From Croceibacterium soli (lineage in GTDB: Bacteria > Pseudomonadota > Alphaproteobacteria > Sphingomonadales > Sphingomonadaceae): 64,000 nt of DNA. The position numbers and the translations under genes are program-made. The stretch is from contig NZ_WTYK01000003.1 in assembly GCF_009828065.1 (NCBI RefSeq), forward strand, positions 124,001 to 188,000, given 5' to 3'. Under the pieces are notes generated by a model. That model ran no database searches and had not been told where the DNA came from. It was given only the letters and a program-made list of their open reading frames with translations. Shown here in pieces: positions 32,588 through 41,971 of the stretch. Position 1 is the stretch's first letter. Every line of letters starts with the position of its first letter.

Positions 32588-34000
32588 ATGCTAGACAAAG
32601 ACACGCGCCTCGTGGTGATCTCCAACCGCGTCGCCGTTCCCAAGGCACGGGGCGCGGCGGGGGCGCAGGGCGGTCTTGCCGGGGCTCTCAATGCGGCGCT
32701 GACGCAGACCGGCGGGCTGTGGTTCGGCTGGTCGGGGGAAGAGCATCCCGATCCGGCGGTCGAGCCCAAAGTCGGCGTCTACGACGGCGTGACGATGGCG
32801 ACGATCGATCTCCTCCCGCAGGACGTGGAGGAGTATTACAACGGCTACGCCAATTCGACGCTGTGGCCGCTGTTCCACTACCGCATCGACCTGACCGCGT
32901 ACGAGCGCGACTTCGCGATGGGCTACGAGCGGGTGAACGAGCGGTTCGCCGTCAGCGTCGCCCCGCTTATCAAGCCGGACGACGTGATCTGGGTGCACGA
33001 CTATCACCTGATCCCGCTGGGCGAGCGGTTGCGGGAGCGCGGGTTCAAGAACCGGATGGGGTTCTTCCTGCACATCCCCTGGCCGCCGACGCGGCTGTTC
33101 GTCTCGCTGCCCTATCACGAGCGCCTGGTGCGCACGATGCTGTCGTACGATCTGGTCGGCTTCCAGTGCGGCGAATGGCTGGAAAGCTTCCTGCACTATT
33201 GCCGCAAGGAGCTCGGCGCCAATGTCGACGAGCAGACCGGGCGGATCGACCTCGACGGTCAGACGACGATCGCCCGGGCCTACCCGATCGGGATCGACTA
33301 CGATCACTTCATGGCCCAGGGCGTAACGGGCGAGGCTCGCCAGACCGCGCAGCGCGTGCTTTCCAGCACCCGCCGCCGCACGGCGATGATCGGCGTCGAC
33401 CGGCTGGACTATTCCAAGGGTCTGCCCGAACGTCTCGACGGAATCGGCCGGTTCTTCGACAGGTTCCCCGAACGGGTCGACGACCTGGTGTTCATCCAGA
33501 TCGCGCCGCCGAGCCGCGAGGACATCGGATCGTACCAGCAGATCCGCGCATTGCTCGAGCAGAAGACCGGGCAGATCAACGGCGCGCGATCGAAGATCGA
33601 CATCGTGCCGATCCGCTACGTCAACCAGGGGCACACGACGGCCCAGCTCTTCGGCTGCTATCACGCCTGCAAGATCGGGCTGGTGACTCCCTTACGCGAC
33701 GGCATGAACCTGGTCGCCAAGGAGTACGTCGCGGCGCAGGACCCGGAGGATCCCGGCGTGCTGATCCTGTCGATGTTCGCCGGGGCGGCGCAGCAGCTCG
33801 ACGCCGCGCTGCTGGTCAACCCGCACAGCCCGGACGACATTGCATCCAACATCCGCCTGGCGCTGGAGATGGACCGGGCCGAGCGGAAGGAGCGGTGGGA
33901 GCAGCTGATCGTCACCGTCCGCGACGACAACGTGCAGCGCTGGACCGAGAACTTCACCGGCGACCTGGCGACCGTGGGGCGGCTGGTGGGCGGCGGCTAG
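32588..34000 (+). CDS. otsA: Trehalose-6-phosphate synthase
   Basis: A 470-residue GT20 glycosyltransferase joining UDP-glucose and glucose 6-phosphate. Markers are LVVISNRVAVP at the start, the substrate loop GGLAGAL, WVHDYHLIPLGERLRE, HIPWPPTRLF, GVDRLDYSKGLPERL and the C-terminal nucleotide region LVTPLRDGMNLVAKEYVAAQ. Length is typical. It is the third gene of the otsB-GH15-otsA operon. Its last four bases overlap the end of the convergent MAPEG gene. Confidence 0.96.
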   Translation: MLDKDTRLVVISNRVAVPKARGAAGAQGGLAGALNAALTQTGGLWFGWSGEEHPDPAVEPKVGVYDGVTMATIDLLPQDVEEYYNGYANSTLWPLFHYRIDLTAYERDFAMGYERVNERFAVSVAPLIKPDDVIWVHDYHLIPLGERLRERGFKNRMGFFLHIPWPPTRLFVSLPYHERLVRTMLSYDLVGFQCGEWLESFLHYCRKELGANVDEQTGRIDLDGQTTIARAYPIGIDYDHFMAQGVTGEARQTAQRVLSSTRRRTAMIGVDRLDYSKGLPERLDGIGRFFDRFPERVDDLVFIQIAPPSREDIGSYQQIRALLEQKTGQINGARSKIDIVPIRYVNQGHTTAQLFGCYHACKIGLVTPLRDGMNLVAKEYVAAQDPEDPGVLILSMFAGAAQQLDAALLVNPHSPDDIASNIRLALEMDRAERKERWEQLIVTVRDDNVQRWTENFTGDLATVGRLVGGG

Positions 34001-34425
34001 AACAGCGCCAGCGCCGCCTGGACGATCAGCGCGATCAGCACCAGGCTCGAGAGCATGAACACGGCGAAGCGGACCATCACTTTGTTCACCGTCGCCTGAA
34101 CCAGCGAGTGGATCACGCGCAGGGCGACATAGGCCCAGGCGAGCCAGGCGTTGAGCCCGTCGCCCTGGCCGACGATCGCCAGCACGATGGCGACGGCGTA
34201 GAACACGGTCGGCGCTTCGTGCAGGTGGTTGTAGTTGTAGGCCTTCCACTGGACGTGCGGGGGCAGCAGGGCGTCGAGCTTGCCCTGGTTGAGGGTCGAA
34301 AGCTCCGCGTCGCTGAGCTTGGCCTTGTTCATGGCCGGGATGCGCGTGACGTAGAGCCACAGCCACATGACCATCGTCCAGGCGGCCAGCGCGACCACCG
34401 GCTGCAGGATGTCCATTCCGATCAT
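33997..34425 (-). CDS. MAPEG family membrane protein
   Basis: A 142-residue integral membrane protein with four predicted helices (around 8-28, 75-90, 95-112 and 120-140). VQWKAYNYNHLHEAPTVFYAVAIVLA is the MAPEG signature containing the glutathione-binding ENxxE-like region. Family members are glutathione- and eicosanoid-related enzymes; bacterial ones have unclear roles, perhaps detoxification. It is transcribed alone, convergent with otsA and co-directional with the dehydratase gene behind it. Confidence 0.85.
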   Translation of the reverse strand: MIGMDILQPVVALAAWTMVMWLWLYVTRIPAMNKAKLSDAELSTLNQGKLDALLPPHVQWKAYNYNHLHEAPTVFYAVAIVLAIVGQGDGLNAWLAWAYVALRVIHSLVQATVNKVMVRFAVFMLSSLVLIALIVQAALALF

Positions 34426-34474
34426 GCTGTCCTCCCCTGGTGCGCGGGGATGCTGCCGACCGGCGGGCGGGCTG

Positions 34475-35455
34475 TCAATCGAGCGAGGCGATCACCCGGG
34501 CGTAGGCCGCGGGATCGACATTGCCGCCACTGAGCATAATCGCGGTGCGCCCGTCGGTCGCCACTTTGCCGGCCAGCACCGCCGCGAGCGCCACCGCTCC
34601 GCCGGGCTCCAGGACCAGTTGCAGGCGCGAGAAGGCGAAGCGCTGCGCGGTGCGGACTTCGGCCTCCGAGACCGACAGGCCGGGGCTGGCCCGGTCTTTC
34701 AGGACGGCGAAGTTGATCGGGTAGGTGGCCAGGGTCTGCAGGGCGTCGCAGGCGGTCGGCGGCGGGTTCGGCCCCACCGGCACGATCTCCCCGGCGGCGA
34801 GGCTGCGGGCGAAGTCGTCCCATCCTTTCGGTTCGGCGATCACGATCTCGGCGTCGGGACAGGCGAGGGAGAGACCCGATGCGAGGCCGCCGCCGCCGCA
34901 GGGCGTGACGATCCGCGTCGGCGGTCCGCCGGCCAGCGCCGTCATCTGCGCCGCGATCTCGATGCCGGCGGTACCCTGGCCTTCGATGACCCAGGGATCG
35001 CCATAGGCGTGGACCAGCACTGCTCCGCGCTCGGCGCACAGCCGCGCCGCCACATCGTCGCGAAGCTCGCCGCCCGGGCGGTCGTAGAGGACCACTTCGG
35101 CGCCGAGCGCGCGCGTCCCGGCGAGCTTCACCTCGGGCGCGTCGTTCGGCATGACGATGGTCGCTGCAATGCCGAGCCGCTTGGCCGCCCAGGCGACCCC
35201 TTGCGCGTGGTTGCCGCTCGACACCGCTACAACGCCGCGTGCCCGCTCCTCCTCACTCAGCGCGGTGAGCCGGTGCCAGGCACCGCGCAGCTTGAAGGCA
35301 CCGATCGGCTGCAGGCTTTCGGCCTTGGCCCAGAGCACCGAGTCGCCGATCTCGACCCGCAGCAGCGGCGTCGGCGGAAGGATTTCGGCGATCTTGCGCA
35401 TCGCATCGGCGATGCCTTCGCGAGTCGGGGCGCGCGGGGCAGGGGGAGTGGTCAT
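34475..35455 (-). CDS. Threonine/serine dehydratase-like PLP enzyme
   Basis: A 326-residue fold-type II PLP enzyme. The PLP lysine is in IGAFKLRGAWH, followed by VAVSSGNHAQGVAWAAK and the phosphate loop TPCGGGGLASG. It would deaminate threonine or serine to a 2-oxo acid plus ammonia; serine racemase or hydroxyaspartate dehydratase are alternatives. There is no C-terminal ACT regulatory domain, so it is the short catabolic type. The start at 35455 is nearest the family norm; GGAGG stands close before it. Confidence 0.85.
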   Translation of the reverse strand: MTTPPAPRAPTREGIADAMRKIAEILPPTPLLRVEIGDSVLWAKAESLQPIGAFKLRGAWHRLTALSEEERARGVVAVSSGNHAQGVAWAAKRLGIAATIVMPNDAPEVKLAGTRALGAEVVLYDRPGGELRDDVAARLCAERGAVLVHAYGDPWVIEGQGTAGIEIAAQMTALAGGPPTRIVTPCGGGGLASGLSLACPDAEIVIAEPKGWDDFARSLAAGEIVPVGPNPPPTACDALQTLATYPINFAVLKDRASPGLSVSEAEVRTAQRFAFSRLQLVLEPGGAVALAAVLAGKVATDGRTAIMLSGGNVDPAAYARVIASLD

Positions 35456-35570
35456 GCCTCCGGCGGTTGCATATTTACGGACGGGCCGCCAGCGCCTAAG
35501 GCGCGCCGCCCGAATGGGAACGGCCCCTGCCGCGGCCCGTTCGAGAGTCCAAGCCGGAGGACCTACCGAA

Positions 35571-36632
35571 ATGACCGAATCCAAGATCAACGACACGCGC
35601 AAGGCCGAGCTGCTCTCGACCCAGGTCGAGCACATCGACATCAAGAGTTTCGATGCGCGTCCGCTGATCGACGCCATGGGCAAGATGAGCTTCACCAGCC
35701 GCGATCTCGCCCGTGCGACCCGCATCTACAACCAGATGCTCGAGGACCGCGACTGCACGATCTTCCTGGTTATTGCCGGTTCGACCAGCGCCGCCGGCTG
35801 CATGGACGCTTATGCGGAGCTCGTGCGCAACAACATGGTCGACGGCATCGTCGCCACCGGCGCCACGATCGTGGACATGGATTTCTTCGAAGGCCTCGGA
35901 CACAAGCACTACCAGGCGCTGGAGATCCCCGACGACGACACGCTGCGCTCGCTCTACATCGACCGGATCTACGACACCTACATCGACGAGGAAGACCTCC
36001 AGCACGTCGACCACACGGTGTTCGAGATCGCCGAATCGCTCGAGCCGCGCGCTTATTCCAGCCGCGAGTTCATCCGCGAGATGGGCAAGTACCTCGTCGA
36101 GCACGGCAAGAAGGACAACAGCCTTGTCAAGCTCGCCTACGAGCATGACGTGCCGATCTTCTGCCCGGCGTTCGTCGACAGCTCGGCCGGGTTCGGGCTG
36201 GTCAAGCACCAGGTCGATGCGGCCAAGGAAGGCCGCCCGTACCTGATGATCGACGCGGTCGCCGATTTCCGCGAACTGACGCAGATCAAGATCGAGGCGG
36301 GCACCACGGGCCTGCTGATGATCGGCGGCGGCGTGCCGAAGAACTTCATCCAGGACACCGTCGTCTGCGCCGAGATCCTCGGGCACGAGGACGTGGCGGT
36401 GCACAAGTACGCGGTGCAGATCACCGTCGCCGACGTGCGTGACGGCGCCTGCTCTTCCTCCACCCTCCAGGAAGCGGCCAGCTGGGGCAAGGTCAACACC
36501 GGCATCGAGCAGATGGTCTTCGCCGAGGCCGGTTCGGTCGTGCCGCTGCTGACCTCCGACGCCTACCACCGCGGGCACTGGAAGAATCGCGAACAGCGCC
36601 GCTGGGCCAAGCTGTTCGACAAGGCCGGCTGA
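35571..36632 (+). CDS. Deoxyhypusine-synthase-like polyamine enzyme
   Basis: A 353-residue member of the deoxyhypusine synthase family. It has the NAD region AGSTSAAGCMDAYAELVRNNMVDGIVATGATIVDMDF and a lysine in VHKYAVQITVADVRDGACSS (Lys279) that corresponds to the family's imine-forming lysine. Bacteria lack the eIF5A target, and their homologues transfer aminobutyl groups between polyamines, giving homospermidine or, in some, a guanidino-capped analogue. Many sphingomonads contain homospermidine, and the next gene makes putrescine, so polyamine synthesis fits. The product cannot be fixed from sequence alone. GGAGG precedes the ATG. Confidence 0.88.
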   Translation: MTESKINDTRKAELLSTQVEHIDIKSFDARPLIDAMGKMSFTSRDLARATRIYNQMLEDRDCTIFLVIAGSTSAAGCMDAYAELVRNNMVDGIVATGATIVDMDFFEGLGHKHYQALEIPDDDTLRSLYIDRIYDTYIDEEDLQHVDHTVFEIAESLEPRAYSSREFIREMGKYLVEHGKKDNSLVKLAYEHDVPIFCPAFVDSSAGFGLVKHQVDAAKEGRPYLMIDAVADFRELTQIKIEAGTTGLLMIGGGVPKNFIQDTVVCAEILGHEDVAVHKYAVQITVADVRDGACSSSTLQEAASWGKVNTGIEQMVFAEAGSVVPLLTSDAYHRGHWKNREQRRWAKLFDKAG

Positions 36633-36721
36633 TCGCCGTCCTTCCCACGAACGGGGGAGCGGGGCCGCCGACAGGCTCCGCCACCCTCAAGCCCTTCAGG
36701 GGCCGCGGAAATGCGCCGAAA

Positions 36722-36754
36722 ACGGCCGAGGTTCTCGATGAGAGCCTCGGCCGT
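36722..36754 (+). terminator. Hairpin after the deoxyhypusine-synthase-like gene
   Basis: ACGGCCGAGG (36722-36731) and CCTCGGCCGT (36745-36754) form a perfect 10-bp stem with a 13-base loop that can pair further. CTTCCGTCCTT follows, only a weak T tract. It separates the upstream gene from the decarboxylase leader. Confidence 0.65.
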
Positions 36755-36835
36755 CTTCCGTCCTTGGGGATCGGCTGGTCGGTACAACGCCACGGCTTGG
36801 GCGTTTTCACTTGCAGTTCACACGTCTCGGAATAT

Positions 36836-36940
36836 ATGCGCCGCTCGCTGCCCCATGGGGGACTTCCAAACCGCAAGGCAGCTTTCTTCAATTTATGCCT
36901 TGGGGGTCCCTTGAATTGCACAGCTACCCTAACGCGTTGA
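36836..36940 (+). promoter_or_regulatory. Structured decarboxylase leader with overlapping upstream frame
   Basis: The leader contains nested stems: GGGAC (36858-36862) with GTCCC (36907-36911), and CAAGGCA (36874-36880) with TGCCTTG (36896-36902), which would hide the GGGGG ribosome binding site at 36902-36906. A 34-codon frame (MRRSLPHGG to TATLTR, 36836-36940) runs through the structure and past the decarboxylase start. Ornithine decarboxylase genes of alphaproteobacteria are known to carry a conserved speF leader RNA; whether this matches that motif needs a covariance search. Confidence 0.45.
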
Positions 36941-38106
36941 CTGTAGTCCGCGCACTCGCGCCGGATCAGCCCGTCATCCTCAATCGCCCGCATGCCGCGG
37001 CGCGTGCAGCCCGATTCTTCTCGGAAGGATTCCCGGGCAAGTCGATGTATGCGGTGAAGTCCAATCCGTCGCCGGATCTGATCCAGATCCTGTGGGACGC
37101 GGGGATTACCCATTTCGATGTCGCTTCGATCGCCGAAGTCCGGCTGGTGCGCTCGCTCCTGCCGCAGGCGACGCTGTGCTTCATGCACCCGGTCAAGACG
37201 AAGAGCGCCATCGCCGAGGCCTACAGTGAGCACGGCGTGCGCACGTTCAGCCTCGACACGCACGAGGAGCTGGCGAAGATCGTCGAGGCGACCAGCGGTG
37301 CGCAGGACCTGAACCTGCTTGTGCGCCTGCGCGTTTCCTCCGAGCATTCGGAACTCTCGCTCGCCGCCAAGTTCGGCGTCGACCTGGCCGACGCGGCGCC
37401 GCTGCTGCAGGCGACCCGCCAGCATTGCGACGCGCTTGGCATCTGCTTCCATGTCGGCAGCCAGGCGATGACGCCGTTCGCCTATGTCCAGGCGCTGGAG
37501 CGCGTTCGCGCGGCCATCGCCGAGGCGGCGGTGACGGTCGACATCGTCGATGTCGGCGGCGGCTTCCCGAGCTCCTACCCGGGCATGGAGCCCCCGCCGC
37601 TGGAGGATTACTTCGCCCTCATCGCGCGCCACTTCGAAGCGCTGCCGATCTCCTATTCGGCGGAGCTGTGGTGCGAGCCGGGCAGGGCGCTCTGCGCCGA
37701 GTACAGCTCACTGATCGTCAAGGTCGAGAAGCGCCGGGGCGACGAGCTCTACATCAACGACGGCGCCTACGGCGCGCTGTTCGACGCCGCCCACATCGCC
37801 TGGCGTTTCCCGGTTGTCGCGCTGGAGGACGATCTTCTGCAGCCGCTCGCCGAGTTCGCCTTCTACGGGCCGACCTGCGACGACGCCGACTACATGAAGG
37901 GCCCCTTCATGCTGCCGGAGGACATCCAGGCGGGCGACTACATCGAGATCGGCATGCTCGGCGCGTATGGCGCGGCGATGAAGACCGGCTTCAACGGCTT
38001 CGGCGAGGCGGTCGCGGTGACCGTGGAGGACGAGCCGATGGCCAGCCTCTACCGCGGCGACCGCGCAGACCCGCGCGCGAGCGACAACGTGGTGAGCCTG
38101 CGTTAA
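36916..38106 (+). CDS. Ornithine decarboxylase-like, type III PLP (alanine-racemase fold)
   Basis: A 396-residue fold-type III PLP decarboxylase, eukaryotic-ODC-like. The PLP lysine is in MYAVKSNPSPDL; the His of FHVGSQAM, the GGGFP loop DVGGGFPSSYPG, CEPGRALC and the active-site YGPTCDDAD follow in family order. The product from ornithine would be putrescine, which the upstream deoxyhypusine-synthase-like enzyme could use. The start is uncertain: TTG at 36916 has GGGGG nine bases before it and matches homologue N-termini (HSYPNAL), while ATG at 36895 would add MPWGSLE and has no ribosome binding site. A leader structure suggests polyamine-dependent control. Confidence 0.88.
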   Translation: MHSYPNALTVVRALAPDQPVILNRPHAAARAARFFSEGFPGKSMYAVKSNPSPDLIQILWDAGITHFDVASIAEVRLVRSLLPQATLCFMHPVKTKSAIAEAYSEHGVRTFSLDTHEELAKIVEATSGAQDLNLLVRLRVSSEHSELSLAAKFGVDLADAAPLLQATRQHCDALGICFHVGSQAMTPFAYVQALERVRAAIAEAAVTVDIVDVGGGFPSSYPGMEPPPLEDYFALIARHFEALPISYSAELWCEPGRALCAEYSSLIVKVEKRRGDELYINDGAYGALFDAAHIAWRFPVVALEDDLLQPLAEFAFYGPTCDDADYMKGPFMLPEDIQAGDYIEIGMLGAYGAAMKTGFNGFGEAVAVTVEDEPMASLYRGDRADPRASDNVVSLR

Positions 38107-38138
38107 GCGGGACTGCGGCTGCACTAGGATCCTGGAAG

Positions 38139-38275
38139 CCCCCTCCTCTTCAGAGGAGGGGGTTGGGGGTGGTGGAGGCGCGGGCAACGTTTCGCCAGCC
38201 GCAGCACCACCCCGCTGCGACTAGGTTCGCCTCCGGCTCACCAAGTCTCGCTGCCCCTCCTCTGAAGAGGAGGGG
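38139..38275. repeat. Pair of inverted GC-rich palindromes
   Basis: Two related palindromes bracket the intergenic gap: one at 38139-38162 built on CCTCCTCTTCAGAGGAGG, and one at 38254-38275 built on CCTCCTCTGAAGAGGAGG. Both are longer than shown and each can form a hairpin. Paired hairpins of this kind are REP-like elements of sphingomonad genomes, and may terminate the two convergent genes here. Confidence 0.75.
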
Positions 38276-38290
38276 AGGGCCTCGAAGCCG

Positions 38291-40510
38291 TCAGCCGTTG
38301 CCGCCGACGGCCACCTGCATGAACTGCGGGGCGCCCTTGGGCCCGTCCTGCTGCATCTGCTCCAGCGGATAGCTGCCCTGCGGCAGCGAGGTCAGCGGCA
38401 TTCCGGCGGACGCGAGCGCGTAAGGCGAGACGCGGTGCCGGGTGCATAGGCCGCCGGCTCCGTCGCTGACCAGCGGCGTTTCGAACTCGACGGCGATGGT
38501 GGCGTCCTGGGAACGGCTGACGGTGCAGACCGCAAGCTGCCCGCCGCCGAGATCGAGCACGAGCCCGGTGCCGACCGGCACGCCCAGCAGCCCTTCGATG
38601 CGGGCGCCGGTCTTGGAAAGGTCCCGCATCACGGCCTGGTACCGGTGGTCGTCATGGATCAGGCCGATCCGGCGGAACATCGAACGGCGTTCCGCGCGAT
38701 AGATTTGCGGGCCGTCCGGCTCGATCTTGAACTCGCCCGAGCCTAAGCGCGCTTCGATCTCCGCGAGCCGCAGGGCCTTGGAGTAGATCCAGCCCTGGAC
38801 GAACTTGCCGCCCTTGGCGATCACCAGCTCGAGCTGGTCGAACGCTTCGACTCCCTCGACCGTCGTCTCCATGCCCAGGGCTTCGGACAGGCCGATGATC
38901 GCGGTGATGATCTTGGCGCTGTTCTCGTCCTTCTGCGTGCAGGTGTCGACGAAGCTCTTGTCGACCTTGATCCGGTCGAACGGGGCCGAGCGCAGGTAGC
39001 TGAGCGAGGAATATCCGGTGCCGAAGTCGTCGAGCGCCATGCGCACGCCGAGTTGCTTGAGGGCCTTGAACGTCGCGTCGATCGCTTCGCTGTCCCCCAT
39101 GAATACGCCTTCGGTCAGCTCGAGTTCGAGCCGGTTAGGCGCGAGTCCGGTCTCCGAGAGGACGCTGGCGACGAGCTCCGGGAAGCCGGCCGCGGCGAAC
39201 TGCACCGCCGAAACGTTTACCGCGACCCGCACCGACTGGGGCCAGTTCGTTGCGGCCCAGCAGGCCTGGCGCAGGGCCCATTCGCCGACGCGTCCGATCA
39301 GATTGCCGTCCTCGGCCGCCGGGATGAACACGCCTGGGCTGACGGAGCCGCGTTCCGGGTGCTCCCAGCGCATCAGCGCCTCGAAGCCGACGACCATGTT
39401 GTCGGCGGTGCGCACGACGGGCTGGTAGTGCAGCTCCAGCTGTTCGTTATCGAGCGCCTCGCGCAAGTCGTCGAGCAGAAGCGTGCGCTCCTGCTCCTCG
39501 TCCTTCAGGTCGGCAGAATAGAAGCGGAACTGGCCGCGTCCGCCGTTCTTCGCGGCGTAGAGCGCGAGATCGGAAGCGCGGACCATCTCGTCTCGGGCGA
39601 GCCCGTCGTAAGGGGCGACAGCGATGCCGATGGACGTTCCGATAATCGCCCGCTTCCCGTCGATGGGGTAGGGCTGGCAGACGATCTGGATGATCTTTTC
39701 GGCCAATGCGCCGAGCTTCCCGCGGTCGTCGAGGTCCGGCAGGATCACCTGGAACTCGTCTCCACCCAGGCGGCCGATCTCGCCCCGGTCGCCGATGATG
39801 TTGCGCAGCCGTTCGGCCACCTGGCGCAGGAGCTCGTCGCCTGCCGGATGGCCCATCGTGTCGTTGACCTGCTTGAAGCGGTCGAGATCGAGCATCATGA
39901 GGGCGCAGCTGCGCTTGGCGTTGCGGTATGCGGCGAGGGTGCTCTCGAGCCGCCGGGTCATGCGGTGGCGATTGGCGAGGCCAGTCAGCGAATCGTATTC
40001 GGCGAGGCGCGAATCCTCCAGCTTGCGCTGGTACTCCAGGGTTACGTCCTTGGCGCTGCCGCGATAGCCGCGGAATACGCCCTCACCATCGAACTTGGGG
40101 TGGCCGGAGAACGACCACCAAGCGGCGCGGCCGCGGCCCAAGGGCTCCTCATCTGCGAAGCGCAGAACGAGGTCGGTCAGCTTGTTGCGCGCGCTGAGCT
40201 GAAACTTGAGCGGCCGGTCAGAGCGCTCGTCGGGGTTGTCGGGATCGGTCTCGAACAGCTGGAACAGCGGCTGCCCGAGCAGGTCCTCGACCGTCCGGCC
40301 GAGCGTCTGTGCCGCGCCGGCCGAAATGTAGATCAGCCTGTTCTCGCTGTCGGTTGCCCAGATCCAGCCGATGCCGGCCTGCTCGAAATCGTCGAGCACT
40401 TCCAGCCGCCGCGCGGGATCCGCGGCAGTGATGATCACGGGCGGCCCGGCGACCGCTTCTTCCTGCCCCGACGAACCCGGGCGGACCCTGAAAATTCCGG
40501 ACAAGTCCAT
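38291..40510 (-). CDS. PAS-GGDEF-EAL-PilZ cyclic-di-GMP protein
   Basis: A 739-residue signalling protein. A PAS domain (about 35-160) is followed by a GGDEF domain with intact GGDEF (249-253), an EAL domain with intact FEALMRW (Glu377 in EAL), DDFGTGYSSLSYL and TVEGVE, and a C-terminal PilZ-like region (about 615-720, RRSMFRRIGLIHDDHRYQAVMRDLSKTGARIEG). It may thus make, break and bind cyclic di-GMP. There are no membrane segments. The start at 40510 is favoured over 40543 because it begins the folded region, though the ribosome binding site is weak. It is transcribed alone, convergent with the decarboxylase gene. Confidence 0.9.
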   Translation of the reverse strand: MDLSGIFRVRPGSSGQEEAVAGPPVIITAADPARRLEVLDDFEQAGIGWIWATDSENRLIYISAGAAQTLGRTVEDLLGQPLFQLFETDPDNPDERSDRPLKFQLSARNKLTDLVLRFADEEPLGRGRAAWWSFSGHPKFDGEGVFRGYRGSAKDVTLEYQRKLEDSRLAEYDSLTGLANRHRMTRRLESTLAAYRNAKRSCALMMLDLDRFKQVNDTMGHPAGDELLRQVAERLRNIIGDRGEIGRLGGDEFQVILPDLDDRGKLGALAEKIIQIVCQPYPIDGKRAIIGTSIGIAVAPYDGLARDEMVRASDLALYAAKNGGRGQFRFYSADLKDEEQERTLLLDDLREALDNEQLELHYQPVVRTADNMVVGFEALMRWEHPERGSVSPGVFIPAAEDGNLIGRVGEWALRQACWAATNWPQSVRVAVNVSAVQFAAAGFPELVASVLSETGLAPNRLELELTEGVFMGDSEAIDATFKALKQLGVRMALDDFGTGYSSLSYLRSAPFDRIKVDKSFVDTCTQKDENSAKIITAIIGLSEALGMETTVEGVEAFDQLELVIAKGGKFVQGWIYSKALRLAEIEARLGSGEFKIEPDGPQIYRAERRSMFRRIGLIHDDHRYQAVMRDLSKTGARIEGLLGVPVGTGLVLDLGGGQLAVCTVSRSQDATIAVEFETPLVSDGAGGLCTRHRVSPYALASAGMPLTSLPQGSYPLEQMQQDGPKGAPQFMQVAVGGNG

Positions 40511-40645
40511 TTCACTTCGACCATGGCTGGGCGCCGGACGCACTGCCGGCCTGCACCAACTTGGCGGAGTCTGGTTACGATAGCCCTAACGCGGGATGAT
40601 CGGGCTCGATCGCCCGGTCTGCGGTGCGGCGCACCGGATGGGGTG

Positions 40646-41866
40646 TCAGGCGGCCTTGGCCAGTTGCAACTCCAGCCGGTCCCAGATCTCGACGAGCGCC
40701 GCCGTCAGGTCGCGCATCATCTCTTCGTTGTGGGCGGGGCCGGGGGTGAAGCGCAGGCGCTCCGTGCCGCGGGGCACGGTCGGGAAGTTGATCGGCTGCA
40801 CGTAGACGCCGTATTCGGCCAGCAGGATGTCGCTGATCTTTTTCGCCCGCACCGGATCGCCGACCATCAGCGGCACGATGTGCGTGGTCGAATCCATCAC
40901 CGGCAGGCCGGCTTCGCGGAACATGCGCTTGAGCGTCGCGGCGGCCGCCTGTTGTCCCTCGCGCTCAACCGAACTCTGCTTGAGGTGCTTGACCGCCGCG
41001 AGCACGCCGGCGGCGAGCACCGGGCTGAGCGAAGTGGTGAAGATAAAGCCGGGGGCATAGCTGCGGATCACGTCGATGATCCGCGAGTCGGCGGCGATGT
41101 AGCCGCCCATGACGCCGAATGCCTTGCCCAGCGTTCCTTCGACGATGTCGATCCGGTGGGCGGCTTCGTCACGCTCCGAGATACCGCCGCCGCGCGCGCC
41201 GTACATGCCCACGGCATGGACTTCGTCGATGTAGGTCAGGGCGTTGTACTTGTCCGCGAGGTCGCAGATCGCGTGGATCGGGGCGACGTCGCCGTCCATC
41301 GAATAGACGCTTTCAAAAGCGATCAGTTTCGGCACGTCGGGGCTTTCCGCAGCCAGCAGCTCTTCGAGATGGGTCACGTCGTTGTGACGGAAGACGCGCT
41401 TTTCGCAGCCGGAGTTGCGGATTCCGGCGATCATGCTCGCGTGGTTGAGCTCGTCGGAGAAGATCACGCAGCCGGGCAGCAGGCGGGCGAGGGTGGACAG
41501 CGTCGCGTCGTTGGAAACGTAGCCGCTGGTGAACAGCAGCGCGCCTTCCTTGCCGTGCAGGTCGGCCAGCTCGCGCTCCAGCTCCACGTGATAGTGGGTG
41601 TTGCCGCCGATGTTGCGGGTGCCGCCGGAGCCGGCGCCGACGTCGTGCAGCGCCTCTTCCATCGCCGCGACGACCTTCGGGTGCTGGCCCATCGCGAGGT
41701 AATCGTTGGAGCACCAGACGGTGATCGGCTTAGGACCGTTGTGACCGGCGAAGCAGCGCGCGTTGGGGAACGAGCCCTTGTTGCGCAGAATGTCGATGAA
41801 CACGCGGTAGCGGCCCTCGGAGTGGAGCCGCTCGATCGCCTGGTCGAAGATGTGGTCGTAGTTCAT
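40646..41866 (-). CDS. hemA: 5-aminolevulinate synthase (C4 pathway)
   Basis: A 406-residue PLP enzyme that condenses glycine and succinyl-CoA to 5-aminolevulinate, the first step of haem synthesis in alphaproteobacteria. Markers: [67 protein letters not shown] and the PLP lysine Lys248 in [16 protein letters not shown]. Length is exactly that of the family. It is co-directional with the GGDEF-EAL gene but separated from it by about 135 bases. Confidence 0.97.
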   Translation of the reverse strand: MNYDHIFDQAIERLHSEGRYRVFIDILRNKGSFPNARCFAGHNGPKPITVWCSNDYLAMGQHPKVVAAMEEALHDVGAGSGGTRNIGGNTHYHVELERELADLHGKEGALLFTSGYVSNDATLSTLARLLPGCVIFSDELNHASMIAGIRNSGCEKRVFRHNDVTHLEELLAAESPDVPKLIAFESVYSMDGDVAPIHAICDLADKYNALTYIDEVHAVGMYGARGGGISERDEAAHRIDIVEGTLGKAFGVMGGYIAADSRIIDVIRSYAPGFIFTTSLSPVLAAGVLAAVKHLKQSSVEREGQQAAAATLKRMFREAGLPVMDSTTHIVPLMVGDPVRAKKISDILLAEYGVYVQPINFPTVPRGTERLRFTPGPAHNEEMMRDLTAALVEIWDRLELQLAKAA

Positions 41867-41971
41867 CGGATCGCTCGTTCAGTGCCCCGTCGTCGCGCGG
41901 CCGGTGAGTCCCGCGCGGCTTAGGCGAAGCGTCGACCGGATTAAAGCACGGAGTTTGCGAGCGATTCTCAA

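Noticed and set aside
39053-41923. 956-codon plus-strand frame opposite the GGDEF-EAL and hemA genes
   Set aside because: Antisense shadow of two clear genes, low-complexity Arg/Gly/Ala-rich translation.
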